Of a stretch of DNA of 47,241 bases, positions 10,991 to 19,200 are shown one piece after another (position 1 is the first letter of the stretch; each line of letters opens with the position of its first letter). Source of the DNA: Cymbomonas tetramitiformis (lineage: Eukaryota; Chlorophyta; Pyramimonadophyceae; Pyramimonadales; Pyramimonadaceae); contig LGRX02027766.1 in assembly GCA_001247695.2 (NCBI GenBank), positions 1 to 47,241 of the forward strand, written 5' to 3'. The translations under genes and the position numbers were made by a program. Under the pieces are notes generated by a model. It ran no database searches. It saw nothing but the letters and a program-made list of their open reading frames with translations, and was not told the DNA's origin.

Positions 10991-11788
10991 CAGTAGTGGG
11001 GCAGTATAGGGATACTGTACGTGTAGCACTGACTGTGTAGCATACATATTGCACATTAGCAACATGCAGTGTGTTCACTATGTTTCCACTGTGCGAGATA
11101 AACAAAATACTCGAGCATCTTTACTACGATTAACATGTATCTAGCTAGGCAGAAAGGAATACGAATGGGACTATCAAATTTTATCATACCAACGAATACA
11201 CAAAATTATGTTCTACTCGTGCACTTTCTATTTACAATACGCAAAATAATGTTCTTCTCGTGCTCTTTCTATTTACAAGATGCCAACCTAAACGTTGACG
11301 TTGTACTCGAGGCCGTCGATTTTCTCCATCTCGCTTCGCTCCAAAACAACCGATCTAAAATGGAAAGTAAAGAGCCAACACTTAGTAAAAAAGCGGAAAC
11401 GCACAAAAGAATATTCTATTGAAAACATAAAGGACTTATCAACCTAGAATGTTTGAAGGGATGCTTGAAGTTGACGTTGTACTCGAGGCGGTCGATTTCC
11501 TCCATTTCGCCCTCCTCGAAAACAGCCAATCTGAAAAGGAAAGTAAAGAGCCAACACTTAGTAAAAAGCGGAAACGCACAAAACAAACCTTTATTGAAAA
11601 CATAATTAACAACCGAGCAACCTCAAATAAATGCGAATATGAACGCGAGATGAAAACCTAATATGACTTCGCCACGCGAACGTTTTCAGCGGATCTGAAA
11701 AACGAAACCAACCAACTAACGTTTAGTAAAGAAGAAAGAAAATAGCAGTCGTCAACGAAAGAAGCAAAGGAAAGTAAAAGGGGGATGT

Positions 11789-11855
11789 GGAGTGAGTTGG
11801 ATTTGAACCAACTATTTCGAGTGCAAAGGACTCGCGGGAATTTCCCGTTCACTCC
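11789..11855 (-). tRNA. tRNA-like cloverleaf, anticodon position UUU (Lys-like), probably a pseudogene
   Basis: The minus strand folds into a 67-nt cloverleaf. The acceptor stem GGAGTGA/TCACTCC is perfect over 7 bp. The anticodon stem CGAGT/ACTCG has a 7-nt loop CCTTTGC, placing TTT at the anticodon. The T arm GTTGG-TTCAAAT-CCAAC is perfect and holds a consensus B box. Three features argue against a functional nuclear tRNA: the D arm (GGGAAATTCCC) has a 5-nt loop without the conserved GG, there is no A box, and position 33 is C instead of U. It may be an organelle-derived insert, a SINE head or a decayed tRNA. Confidence 0.4.
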
Positions 11856-12341
11856 TAGTCAAAGTTTCACGCATGCCAAGTATGAGCGCGCGAAGCACAC
11901 ACAAAATAATACACACGCATAACCAAAACATGCACTGCAAACCAGTGCCATATTGCAACCTGTGAGAATTAAAAATATCACAGCACGCAACTCACTGGCG
12001 AGGCTGCTGCAACATTGCTGACGGCGAACTGTGAAGAGTGCAATAACGTGAGTTTGAAGTTGACCGTTCAGAAAAATCGAAGTGCTCAAAAACTTTGCCG
12101 TTCAGAAGTCACATCGGATCGACTCGTCATGCGAGCACGATCGACGATGACGACGATGATGACGATGCGATGTCTCAGACTCTCAGTGACATTGCATCGG
12201 AGATGATCGACTTATAAAATTTAAACTGGGATTAAATAACCCTTCGTAATGGTCTAGAGGTGGCCGTCCGGTTCTCAGTCTCAATCGAACCTATGAGATC
12301 CCGATTTTTTTTGAAGTTCCAGAAATAAAATCTCGACTAGC

Positions 12342-12377
12342 CAAAATTGCGCATACAGGCCGCAATTTTGTTTTTTT
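12342..12377 (+). other. Stem-loop followed by a T run
   Basis: CAAAATTGCG (12342-12351) pairs perfectly with CGCAATTTTG (12361-12370) across a 9-nt loop, followed directly by seven T. It looks like a transcription stop or a small inverted-repeat scar. No gene is placed clearly upstream. Confidence 0.5.
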
Positions 12378-12470
12378 GCCCCCCTCGTCAGTGAACAAAT
12401 GGTTTGTTTTCTTGGGGGTGATCGAACAGGCTCATTTTATTTGGGGGGTTTTTGGCGGCGGTAGGGGGTC

Positions 12471-13330
12471 TTCCATAGGGGTTTCCATAGGGATAGGCTC
12501 TGGATTTCCCATAGGGCACACCACTTTTTCCACAGGCTCCGGATTTTCCATATGGTACATTGGTGATGTTTTTTAACCTGTTTCCAGGCCATTCCACAGG
12601 TATGGACGCCACTATCATAGGGATGATCTCTGTGGCATTCCTTAACAGTGTAATTCTGCATTTTCCATAGGCATTTTCCAAGGGCGAGCGTAGGGCTGTT
12701 ATAGGGTCCAAAAAAATCCTGTTTTAACCTGCCCTATTTTTCATTTTTTTGATTCCATCCCTATAAATTACCTATGGAATCCCGAAAATGGGGTGAGCCA
12801 ACCTATGATCCCCCTGTGGAAACGATTTCCATTGGGGCCTGTGGAAAATTTTCCAGAGCCATTCCATACGATTTTCAGATAGGGGATTTAAACGTGCCCT
12901 ATGGAAAGGTTTTTGCCCTATGGAAAGCCAATGGAAATGCGTTCCCATAGGTTTTACATAGGGTTTTTCCATCCCTGTGTAATTATTTCCAGCCCTACGG
13001 ACGCCACTATTACAGGGTTAACACCTCGACCGTTCATAGAATATCAACCCAATATCCCTATGGAAAATTCAAGTTATTTTCCCATAGGTTGTATAGGGTG
13101 GGCATCCCTATGGAACCAGAATACAGCATTCCTAACGTATGTCCACCCTATGTCCACCCTATGTCCACCCTACGTTCATGGTATGGAAGGTATTGAACAC
13201 CTTCCATAGGGATGTCATTGGGCGGACCGCCCTATGGAACACATCGTATTGTTTCCATGCCTATGTCCACCCTACGCCCACCCTATGACCACCTCATGAT
13301 CACCCTATGCCTAGCAAATGAAAAGTTAAA
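12471..13330. repeat. CCCTATGG-rich array upstream of the transposase-like gene
   Basis: The region is a dense mixture of CCTATGGAAA, TTTCCATAGG and, towards 13140-13310, head-to-tail CCCTATG-type words. Minus-strand ORFs here (12388-12711, 12437-12661, 12772-12972) are motif translations rather than genes. This lies directly 5' of the first exon at 13372 and may contain the promoter, but no recognisable core element stands out. Confidence 0.65.
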
Positions 13331-13371
13331 AAGGAAGCAACGGTTCCAAGTAGTCATGCGTGCTGGTATGG

Positions 13372-13731
13372 ATGGTGTGTTGTGGGCCAGTATTAAACAA
13401 CCACGGGGTCGACATGCCACCATGTCCTTGCACCGTGTGCCGACTACAAGTTGAAAAACCTCTTCGAACGATACAACGACATACGAAGCTATACAAGAGA
13501 TGGCAAGGAGCGGTATACATGGGGGAAAGTAGTAGTGAAGACGATACTTCAAGTGATGACGGGGGTGACCGTAATGGTGGTGGTGGTGGTTCCCTTGGAG
13601 GTGATGATGACATGGAAGATGCCAATGCAGAAGCGGACGAAATTCTCCAGGATCATTTGAGAAAGCTGGAAGAACATTGTGCCCGTCTCCTAAGTCCTAC
13701 TGCCAACGATGAGGATATGGATAACCAAGAG
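13372..13731 (+). CDS. Transposase-like gene exon 1 (N-terminal Cys cluster and acidic region)
   Basis: The exon begins at the ATG at 13372; a second ATG at 13414 gives MPPCPCTVCRLQ. The C-x-C-x2-C cluster followed by R-x3-H resembles the N terminus of CACTA/Plavaka-type transposases. Then comes a low-complexity Asp/Glu/Gly region (about residues 55-90) and a helical segment (ILQDHLRKLEEHCARLL). The donor is at 13732 (GTACCC). Joining to 14158 keeps the frame and removes a 426-bp intron made largely of CCCTATGG/CCATAGGG repeats. The product would be a nuclear DNA-binding transposase; start and intron are inferred by frame and GT-AG rule. Confidence 0.6.
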
Positions 13732-14157
13732 GTACCCCTCTTTCTGTATTTCCCAAGGGTGGGCGTACGTATGCCAACAGATGGGCATAGGTTGGGAAAT
13801 CGTTGAACGTTTCCATAGGGTGGGAACAGGCATTCCCAGAGGCGGGTGTAGGTAGAGCGCTGGGTAAGTATGCCTATGGAAAGCATTGGACGTTTCCAGT
13901 GGGTGGGCATAGGGCGGGCATTGGGCGGGCATAGGTTGGGAAAACATGGAATGTTTCCATAGGGTGGGCCTGAGCATTCCCAAGGGCGGGTATAGGTGGT
14001 TCACTGGGTAGGCATGCCTATGGAAAGCATTGGATGTTTCCATAGGGTCGGCATAGGGTGGGCATAGGACGGGCATAGGGTGGACATGCGGAGGGAAATG
14101 CCTTTTTTTTATTTTGCAGTTCCTGTAAAGTTGGGGATGCCTCTCGTGATTTCACAG

Positions 14158-14365
14158 GTCGTTGATCACGTCTATGCCGAGAAGGTTTCAACAATGCATC
14201 GTCTTGTCATTGATCTGCTGGAAACGAAATCCGAGCACAATGCTACCCAATCCATGTTTGATCAAATCTTCAATCTCATGCGGCAAACGGTGATTGGCAA
14301 CGTTGACATCATCGGCAATCAGAGACGGAAATGGTTTCCCGACCTCCTTCAAACAAGCTTTGTGG
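14158..14365 (+). CDS. Transposase-like gene exon 2
   Basis: After the acceptor TTCACAG at 14157 the frame reads VVDHVYAEKVSTMHRLVIDLLETKSEHNATQ-type helical sequence with FDQIFNLMRQTVIGNVDIIG. It resembles the helical region that precedes the zinc-binding motif in CACTA transposases, where a run of about 60 residues ends in a short Lys/Arg-containing turn. The ORF is then interrupted by the small palindrome-bounded insert at 14366-15008. The ORF as such closes at 14388 inside the insert. Confidence 0.5.
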
Positions 14366-15008
14366 CTATTACCCTTCGGGTGGCTTAAGCCACCCTAACA
14401 GCGATTTAGGGTGGCTTAAGCCACCTTAACGTTTTCAATTATTGCGGGAGCTATCGGTACCGGAAACTAGATTTTGTTAGCTCAAAATGACGGCGACAAT
14501 GTCTTCTTTTAGACACTATATGCACTATTCGGCGAGCCCAAGTTCCCGGTGAGCAATTTTGGGAAATATCCAAGAGGGTGCAACATTTAGTGAATTTTGA
14601 GCGATTCTTTCCGGGTTTTGCATACCCATGCTACTTCAACCGAGATTTTGAGGGTCAAGATGACCTCGGATCAAACTTTTGGCAACACACTGCAGAAAGA
14701 GCAGCTCGAGATCTTGACATCATAGGTCTCCAAATTTTGAAAAGCGCCTTCGAGGAAGCCCCCGTGAGCTAATTGGCTTAAGGTGGCTTAAGCCATCTTA
14801 AGGAAAATTGGGAAATACCCACCCTACTTCAACCGAGATTTTGAGGGTCAAGATGAACTCAGATCAAACTTTTGATAAGACACTGCAGAAAGAGCAGCTC
14901 AAGATCTTGACGACACAGGTCTCCAAATTTTGAAAGCACCGCCGAGGAAGCCCCAATGAGCCCTTCAAGTTAAGGTGGCTTAAGCCACCTTAAGCTGCGG
15001 GTAATAGG
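14366..15008. mobile_element. Small palindrome-bounded insert in the transposase gene (MITE-like)
   Basis: Both ends have CTATTACCC (14366) and its inverse GGGTAATAG (about 14999-15007). Just inside are copies of the palindrome GGTGGCTTAAGCCACC, at about 14379, 14410, 14774 (partial) and 14974. The interior holds a tandem duplication of about 195 bp (14623-14780 and 14822-14970; shared ACTTCAACCGAGATTTTGAG). A 64-residue ORF in copy 1 is not preserved in copy 2. It separates exons 2 and 3 of the transposase-like gene, so it is either a nested MITE or an expanded intron. A target duplication is not clear. Confidence 0.45.
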
Positions 15009-15333
15009 CATTTGTCTATGTGGAAGGATTTTGCCCTGCCGTACCATACCGCCGACGTTTGCAGGAATGAATGCATGATCTTCACTCCGGGCCGGCATGA
15101 CGACCTTACCCAGTGCCTCCATTGCCACAAACTTCGGTGTCACCCCAGCTCTCGACGTAACGGACGGCTTATTCCGGGAAAGCCGTACAAGGTATTTAGG
15201 TTTTGGCGCTTGGACGAACTCCTGCCGATGCTATATTTGATACCAGAGATGGCCGAGCTCTTGGTATCATGGAAGATAACTACACCCGCGGAGAACGACG
15301 ATCTGCCGGTTGTGACTACGTTTCACATGAACG
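15009..15333 (+). CDS. Transposase-like gene exon 3 (CxxC-type zinc-binding motif)
   Basis: The exon encodes FALPYHTADVCRNECMIF, then about 12 residues, then CLHCHKLR. This is the C-N-x-C ... C-x2-C pattern that opens the catalytic part of CACTA (TNP2-like) transposases, where it usually reads CPNDC...CP.C...R. It continues with KPYKVFRFWRLDELLPMLYL and MAELLVSW, matching the conserved helical segment that follows. The donor is at 15334 (GTATGT). The phase is 1 and joins in frame to 15592, giving Gly at the junction. The intron (15334-15591) is filled with CACCCTATG words. This exon is the main support for the CACTA-like assignment. Confidence 0.65.
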
Positions 15334-15591
15334 GTATGTATACCTAGACTCACCCTATGTTCACCCTACGTCCGCCCTATGCTATCCCTGTGATCACCAT
15401 AGGGAATGGGAATCTCAAAGTTTCCCGCCCTATGCCCACCTTATGCCCACCCTATGTTTACCCTATGCCTTTATTATGTATCGGTTCCGTACGTATACCG
15501 TGCCTATGGAAAGCTTCTTCCATAGGGAGAACATAGGTATGGAAACGTCTGGCTGCACTGTACGTTTGTTTATGTGTTATGTATGTCGCAG

Positions 15592-15732
15592 GTCAGATGC
15601 TAGAAAAACAGCTGATGCTAGTCCGTGGCATATATGCTTCAATATCTAATGAGAAGGTTGCACCATACACTGGGCCACAAAAGCGACGAGTGGAGGTGAT
15701 TGGCAAGCAAACACCGATAACCTTGGATGAAG
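15592..15732 (+). CDS. Transposase-like gene exon 4
   Basis: The acceptor TGTCGCAG at 15591 opens a 141-nt exon reading QMLEKQLMLVRGIYASISNE and ending PITLDEG. The donor AAG/GTACGC at 15733 and the next acceptor CCACAG at 15933 keep the frame, with a split Gly codon. The intron 15733-15933 is again made of CCCACCCTATG-type repeats. I do not recognise a domain here. In full-length CACTA transposases the DDE-containing core should lie between exons 3 and 4, and it is missing. Confidence 0.5.
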
Positions 15733-15933
15733 GTACGCAGTGCCTTAGATGCCTTTGCAGTAGATGTCCGCCCTGTGCCCACCCAATGGAAATCTTTCCC
15801 GCCATATGCCCGCCCTATGCCCACCCTTGGAGCTGAAAAGAAATATTCCATCCCTGTGCTCACCCTATGCCTCCCCTATGCCCACCCTTTGAAATTCGTA
15901 ACCATCTTATGCCCACCCATTGATCACCCACAG

Positions 15934-16302
15934 GTGACATAAAAGGTATACGGAAGTATATGCGCACGAATTGCCCATGGGCCCAGCTCCTGCAAAACGA
16001 CTTTGACACCAAACTCGCTGAATGGAAGCGATTGAGTTTGAGAGAACGGCGGATCATGCCACGACCCGTCATCCAAGATCTGGAGACATGGCGGTTGAAC
16101 CGGTTGACGAGGGAATGTCGTCCTTGAGTACCAAGGAGCGTTGTTATGTCTACATGGACGGTGTGATGAAGAGTCAGCACGTGAAAGTCGGACGAGACAC
16201 TTTTCGTACGCGATCCGCCGACCGCCACCTCACCACCTGTCAACGATACATAAAGGCAATCTTTGATACCCCAGTAAATGGATTGAATGCCCATGAAGAC
16301 AG
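15934..16302 (+). pseudogene. Transposase-like gene exon 5, frameshifted
   Basis: The exon starts in frame with exon 4 (IKGIRKYMRTNCPWAQLL and FDTKLAEWKRLSLRERRIM) but hits a stop near 16117. Another frame, open from about 16022, carries KERCYVYMDGVMKSQHVKV and RHLTTCQRYIKAIF and joins exon 6 in frame through the donor at 16303 (AG/GTCG). One indel between about 16020 and 16115 explains the switch. The second half resembles the region before DUF4216-like domains in CACTA proteins. The following intron (16303-16557) consists of CCCTATG/CACCCTATG repeats. Confidence 0.5.
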
Positions 16303-16557
16303 GTCGTTCATCCGATGCCCACCCTATGTTCGCCCTATATTGGCCCTATGCCTACCCTGTGTTCGCCCTACAACATCCCTATACCGTAACATATATCATA
16401 GATCATGCGTATGCTCACCCTGTGCCCACCCTACGACCACCCTACACCCTCCCTATGATTACGAGTTAAGCTTTCCCACTCTGTGTCCGCCCTATAGCCG
16501 CCCTATGTCCACCCTGTGCCCACCCTATGCTCACCCTTTGGAAAGTATGTGTTGCAG

Positions 16558-16954
16558 GTACGGCGAGCTTCTGAAAATTTATAGCATCCCGGTTGGCAGG
16601 AAACAATTGGTTTTCCTCAAAGTAAGATGGTTTCCATTGAAGGCAGCATTTCAAGATACCGTGGCGAACAATATGATGTTGAGGTCGGACTTGCCATGGG
16701 ACCTTTCCGAGGTTTTCATCCAAGCATTTGAGATTGAGTGCTTGGTGTGCATTGTACCCATTCCATGGAACTTTGACCGGTTCATCACGACCAAGAGAAT
16801 TCCAGCTGGACGACCCGATGCAAATAGGTTGGTATATTATCTCGGCGAGCACAAACTCGGTTTCAATGATCCACCATGGAGATATGATAAAGACAAGATG
16901 ATGCTCATACTAGATAGGCATGTAGATTTTGTGGGCGACTTACATGACGAATAA
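16558..16954 (+). CDS. Transposase-like gene last exon, DUF4216-like C terminus
   Basis: From the acceptor TGTTGCAG at 16557 the frame reads YGELLKIYSIPVGRKQLVFL then KVRWF. The pattern YG-x2-x-I ... LFK-x2-WF resembles the DUF4216 domain that ends many CACTA (EnSpm) transposases. It goes on with a helical region (DLPWDLSEVFIQAFEIECLV), PWNFDRFITTKRIPAG and GEHKLGFNDPPWRYD, and stops at 16952-16954. It joins exon 5 with a split Arg codon. The gene as a whole appears decayed, because exon 5 is frameshifted and no catalytic core is visible. Confidence 0.55.
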
Positions 16955-18073
16955 CTTGTTCATTTCATAGATGGAATTATTCTGTATATTAATATGTATA
17001 TATGTAGTAAAAGCCCTATGGAAAGCCTGGATATATCATGAATCATCACCCTATGCTCACCCTATGAAACCTGAATGGTTATACCTATGGAAACCCTTTC
17101 ACAGGTACGGTATCCCTTGGGAAACATGTTTCCATACGGATGGTATACCTACGGAAGACCTTTCCACTGGGTGGCTCACCCCTGGGAAAGCTCATTCCAT
17201 AGGCTGGCTATACCTATGGAACTCGGTTCCATACGTACGGTATACGTGTGGAAACGTATTCCATATGGATACTATAGGTATCGACTTTGCCACCTGTATC
17301 AGGAGTATACCTACGGCATGCTCACCCTGTGTTATCCCTATAGCTAACCCTATGGAAACCCCTATGGAATTACGTCTTTATTGACCGAGAATACGCAGAA
17401 TGAATTGTATATTTCCATAGGTATACTATCCCTATGGGGGCCCTATGGAAAGCCCTATGGAATTACGTTGATATTCCCGAGAATACGCAGAGTGAATTAT
17501 ACGTTTCCATAGGCCTACCATACCTATGGCATCCCTATGGAAGGCCCTATGGAATTACGACTTTATTCCCGAGAATACGCAGGGCGAATTGTACATTTCC
17601 ATTGGTGTACTATCGTAATGCCCGCCCTATGGAAAACCTTGTGGAAAACTCATAGTATACGCTAAGTTTCCATAGGTGCGCTATCCGTACGCCCGCCCTA
17701 CGCCCGCCCTTGGACATGCCTATGGAAAGCGTATGGGAAAGTTATATTTTCCATAGGGCTTTCCATCGGCCCCCTGTGCCTATAGCCGCCCTATGGAAGG
17801 GTTTACATTTTCCATAGGGTTTTCCATAGTCCTGGTTATGCATATAGTCATCCTATGGAAATGTTTACTTTTCCATAGGGTGATTATACGGCCTTCCATG
17901 CCTATGGAACGTCCTTTTCCATAGGCATACAGCCCTATAGAAACCCTATGGAAACTCCAAAAGGGGGTATCCCTATGGAAATACCCTATGGAAAACTTTC
18001 CAAGCCTTTGGAAAATATTTCCTGATTTTCCCGAGCGTTCCCAAGGGCGGGCATAGGGTAGGCACAGGGATGA
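16955..18073. repeat. Right subterminal array of CCTATGGAAA / TTTCCATAGG motifs
   Basis: No gene is seen. At 17075-17320 the array closely matches the left array at 10240-10690 in the same orientation (shared GGGTGGCTCACC and CAGGAGTATACCTA). At 17368-17640 lies a 92-bp tandem repeat of three copies marked by GAATTACG (17368, 17460, 17552) and GAGAATACGCAG. From 17640 to 18073 palindromic TTTCCATAGG words become densest. Short ORFs on both strands are motif translations. Confidence 0.75.
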
Positions 18074-18116
18074 CATGCCTATGGAAAGCTTTCCCAAGGG
18101 TTGCAGATCTGTAGGG
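18074..18116 (-). repeat. Right terminal inverted repeat of the CACTA-like element
   Basis: This 43 bp is the exact reverse complement of 9768-9810. It is followed by AAA (18117-18119), matching the AAA before the left end. Confidence 0.95.
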
Positions 18117-19200
18117 AAATCTCCCTGGGTCCCTCCCCAAGGTTTTCCATCGTCCCTGTCGGTATTTTGGGCCATATGTCGCATTTTGTGCCGTTCTCTT
18201 TTAGGGTTCCTATAGGGTTCACCGGGGCGTCGCGGTTGCTTTGTTGTGGTGGGGTGGGGGGCAAAGTTGCTTTCTGCTGGTGGGGTAGTTTACCTCGGGC
18301 TGTTGCCGAACGGTCAGGTGTGTACCTGTGTCGGCCATTTGTTGGGTTTATGGTTACAGCGTTACATTGCCCCAAACCACGTTTTGTAACACCCCTAGCG
18401 CTCTTTTCAGGGTGGGCCCCATATTTTGTGCGTGCTTTCGTAGTTGTGTAAAAATTTTGGGGCGTTTGGGTGTGTTTTCCAAAAAAGTTTGTTTTTACGT
18501 AGAGCATTTTCAGGAATTCGCTTGTGGTCGAATGTCGGCAGTTCGCCCTCATTTTTTGTGTGTGGCAGTTTCCTGTTCTTCCTAGCCCATTCCCAAAGTT
18601 TTTCGGCGTTCCTATCATTATACTGGCCTGTGTGAAGTCATTTGCATATTTATTTGGTAGGGTTTCAGTAGGGTTGGCGCTTATGTTGTGGCGGGGGCCC
18701 GTTGGTTTGCAGGGTGGGGGCTCATTGAACTTGTCGTTATTTGTTCGGCATAGTTTCTGGTCGGGGCGCCTGTTTCTACCCTGCCCCACCCGTTTCGGTT
18801 GCATCCATTGTGTCTGTGCTGCTGTCGAGTTAATGGTTACAGCGTTACACTGCCCTAAAGCCCCTGTTGTAACGCCCCTGACATCTTTTCCTCGGCGGGC
18901 CCCCCGTGGTGTATGTTGTCCCGTTGGTGTGCAGAATTTTCGGGGGGTTCTGGAATGTTTTGCGAAATTTATTGTTTTTACGTAGAGCAATTTTAGGAAT
19001 TCGCTTGTGGTCGAAGGTTGGTGGTTGGCCCTGACATTTCGTACAGCGCGTTCCCCTACCCTGTTGAGCCATCCTTCAAAGTTTTTCGTCATCCTTCCCC
19101 ACCTACCGGGCTCTGTGTGGCCATTTGTGGCAGTCCCCATTAGGGTTACGGTAGGGTTCGTTCTATTATTACTGGGGTTGTCACTTATGTGGTGTGAATA
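18117..19200 (-). repeat. Tandem monomers (about 480 bp) of the LINE, between ORF1 and ORF2
   Basis: Three monomers share two anchors: GGTTACAGCGTTAC (9544, 18352, 18835) and GGAATTCGCTTGTGGTCG (about 9706, 18513, 18996). Monomer 1 is split by the CACTA-like insertion (9541-9767 plus 18117-18351). On the minus strand all three are open in one frame and encode TTSEFLKxLYVK and G-x-GQCNAVTIN. They may be coding repeats, an internal promoter array like the 5' monomers of some LINEs, or spacer. Confidence 0.7.

Larger units (their letters stand above)
10991..12470. other. AT-rich interior of the CACTA-like element, with a 140-bp direct repeat
   Basis: No confident gene is visible. Two diverged direct copies of about 135-140 bp lie at 11291-11429 and 11468-11605, sharing GACGTTGTACTCGAGG and AGAGCCAACACTTAGTAAAA. 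They give two short + strand ORFs (11135-11422 and 11449-11661) whose products share DVVLEAVDFLH and SKEPTLSKK, so a small duplicated coding exon is possible. A tRNA-like sequence at 11789-11855 and a hairpin at 12342-12370 are listed separately. The TTTCCATAGG motif is absent here, unlike the flanks. Confidence 0.5.
9768..18116. mobile_element. CACTA-like DNA transposon (8.35 kb), inserted in the LINE
   Basis: The termini are perfect 43-bp inverted repeats (9768-9810 and 18074-18116) starting CCCTACAGATCTGCAACC. Both ends are flanked by AAA (9765-9767 and 18117-18119), a 3-bp target-site duplication as CACTA/EnSpm elements make. Excising the element and one AAA restores a LINE monomer. The interior has long subterminal regions full of the palindromic motif CCTATGGAAA/TTTCCATAGG, as CACTA elements carry short repeated sites for their own DNA-binding protein. 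It also has a + strand multi-exon gene with CACTA-like features (13372-16954). The termini do not read CACTA, and the central catalytic core of the transposase is not recognisable, so the superfamily call is provisional. Confidence 0.8.

Noticed and set aside
9811..18073. CRISPR-like array of repeated CCCTATGG words
   Set aside because: No fixed-length repeat with unique spacers, the motif occurs in both orientations, and the genome is eukaryotic.
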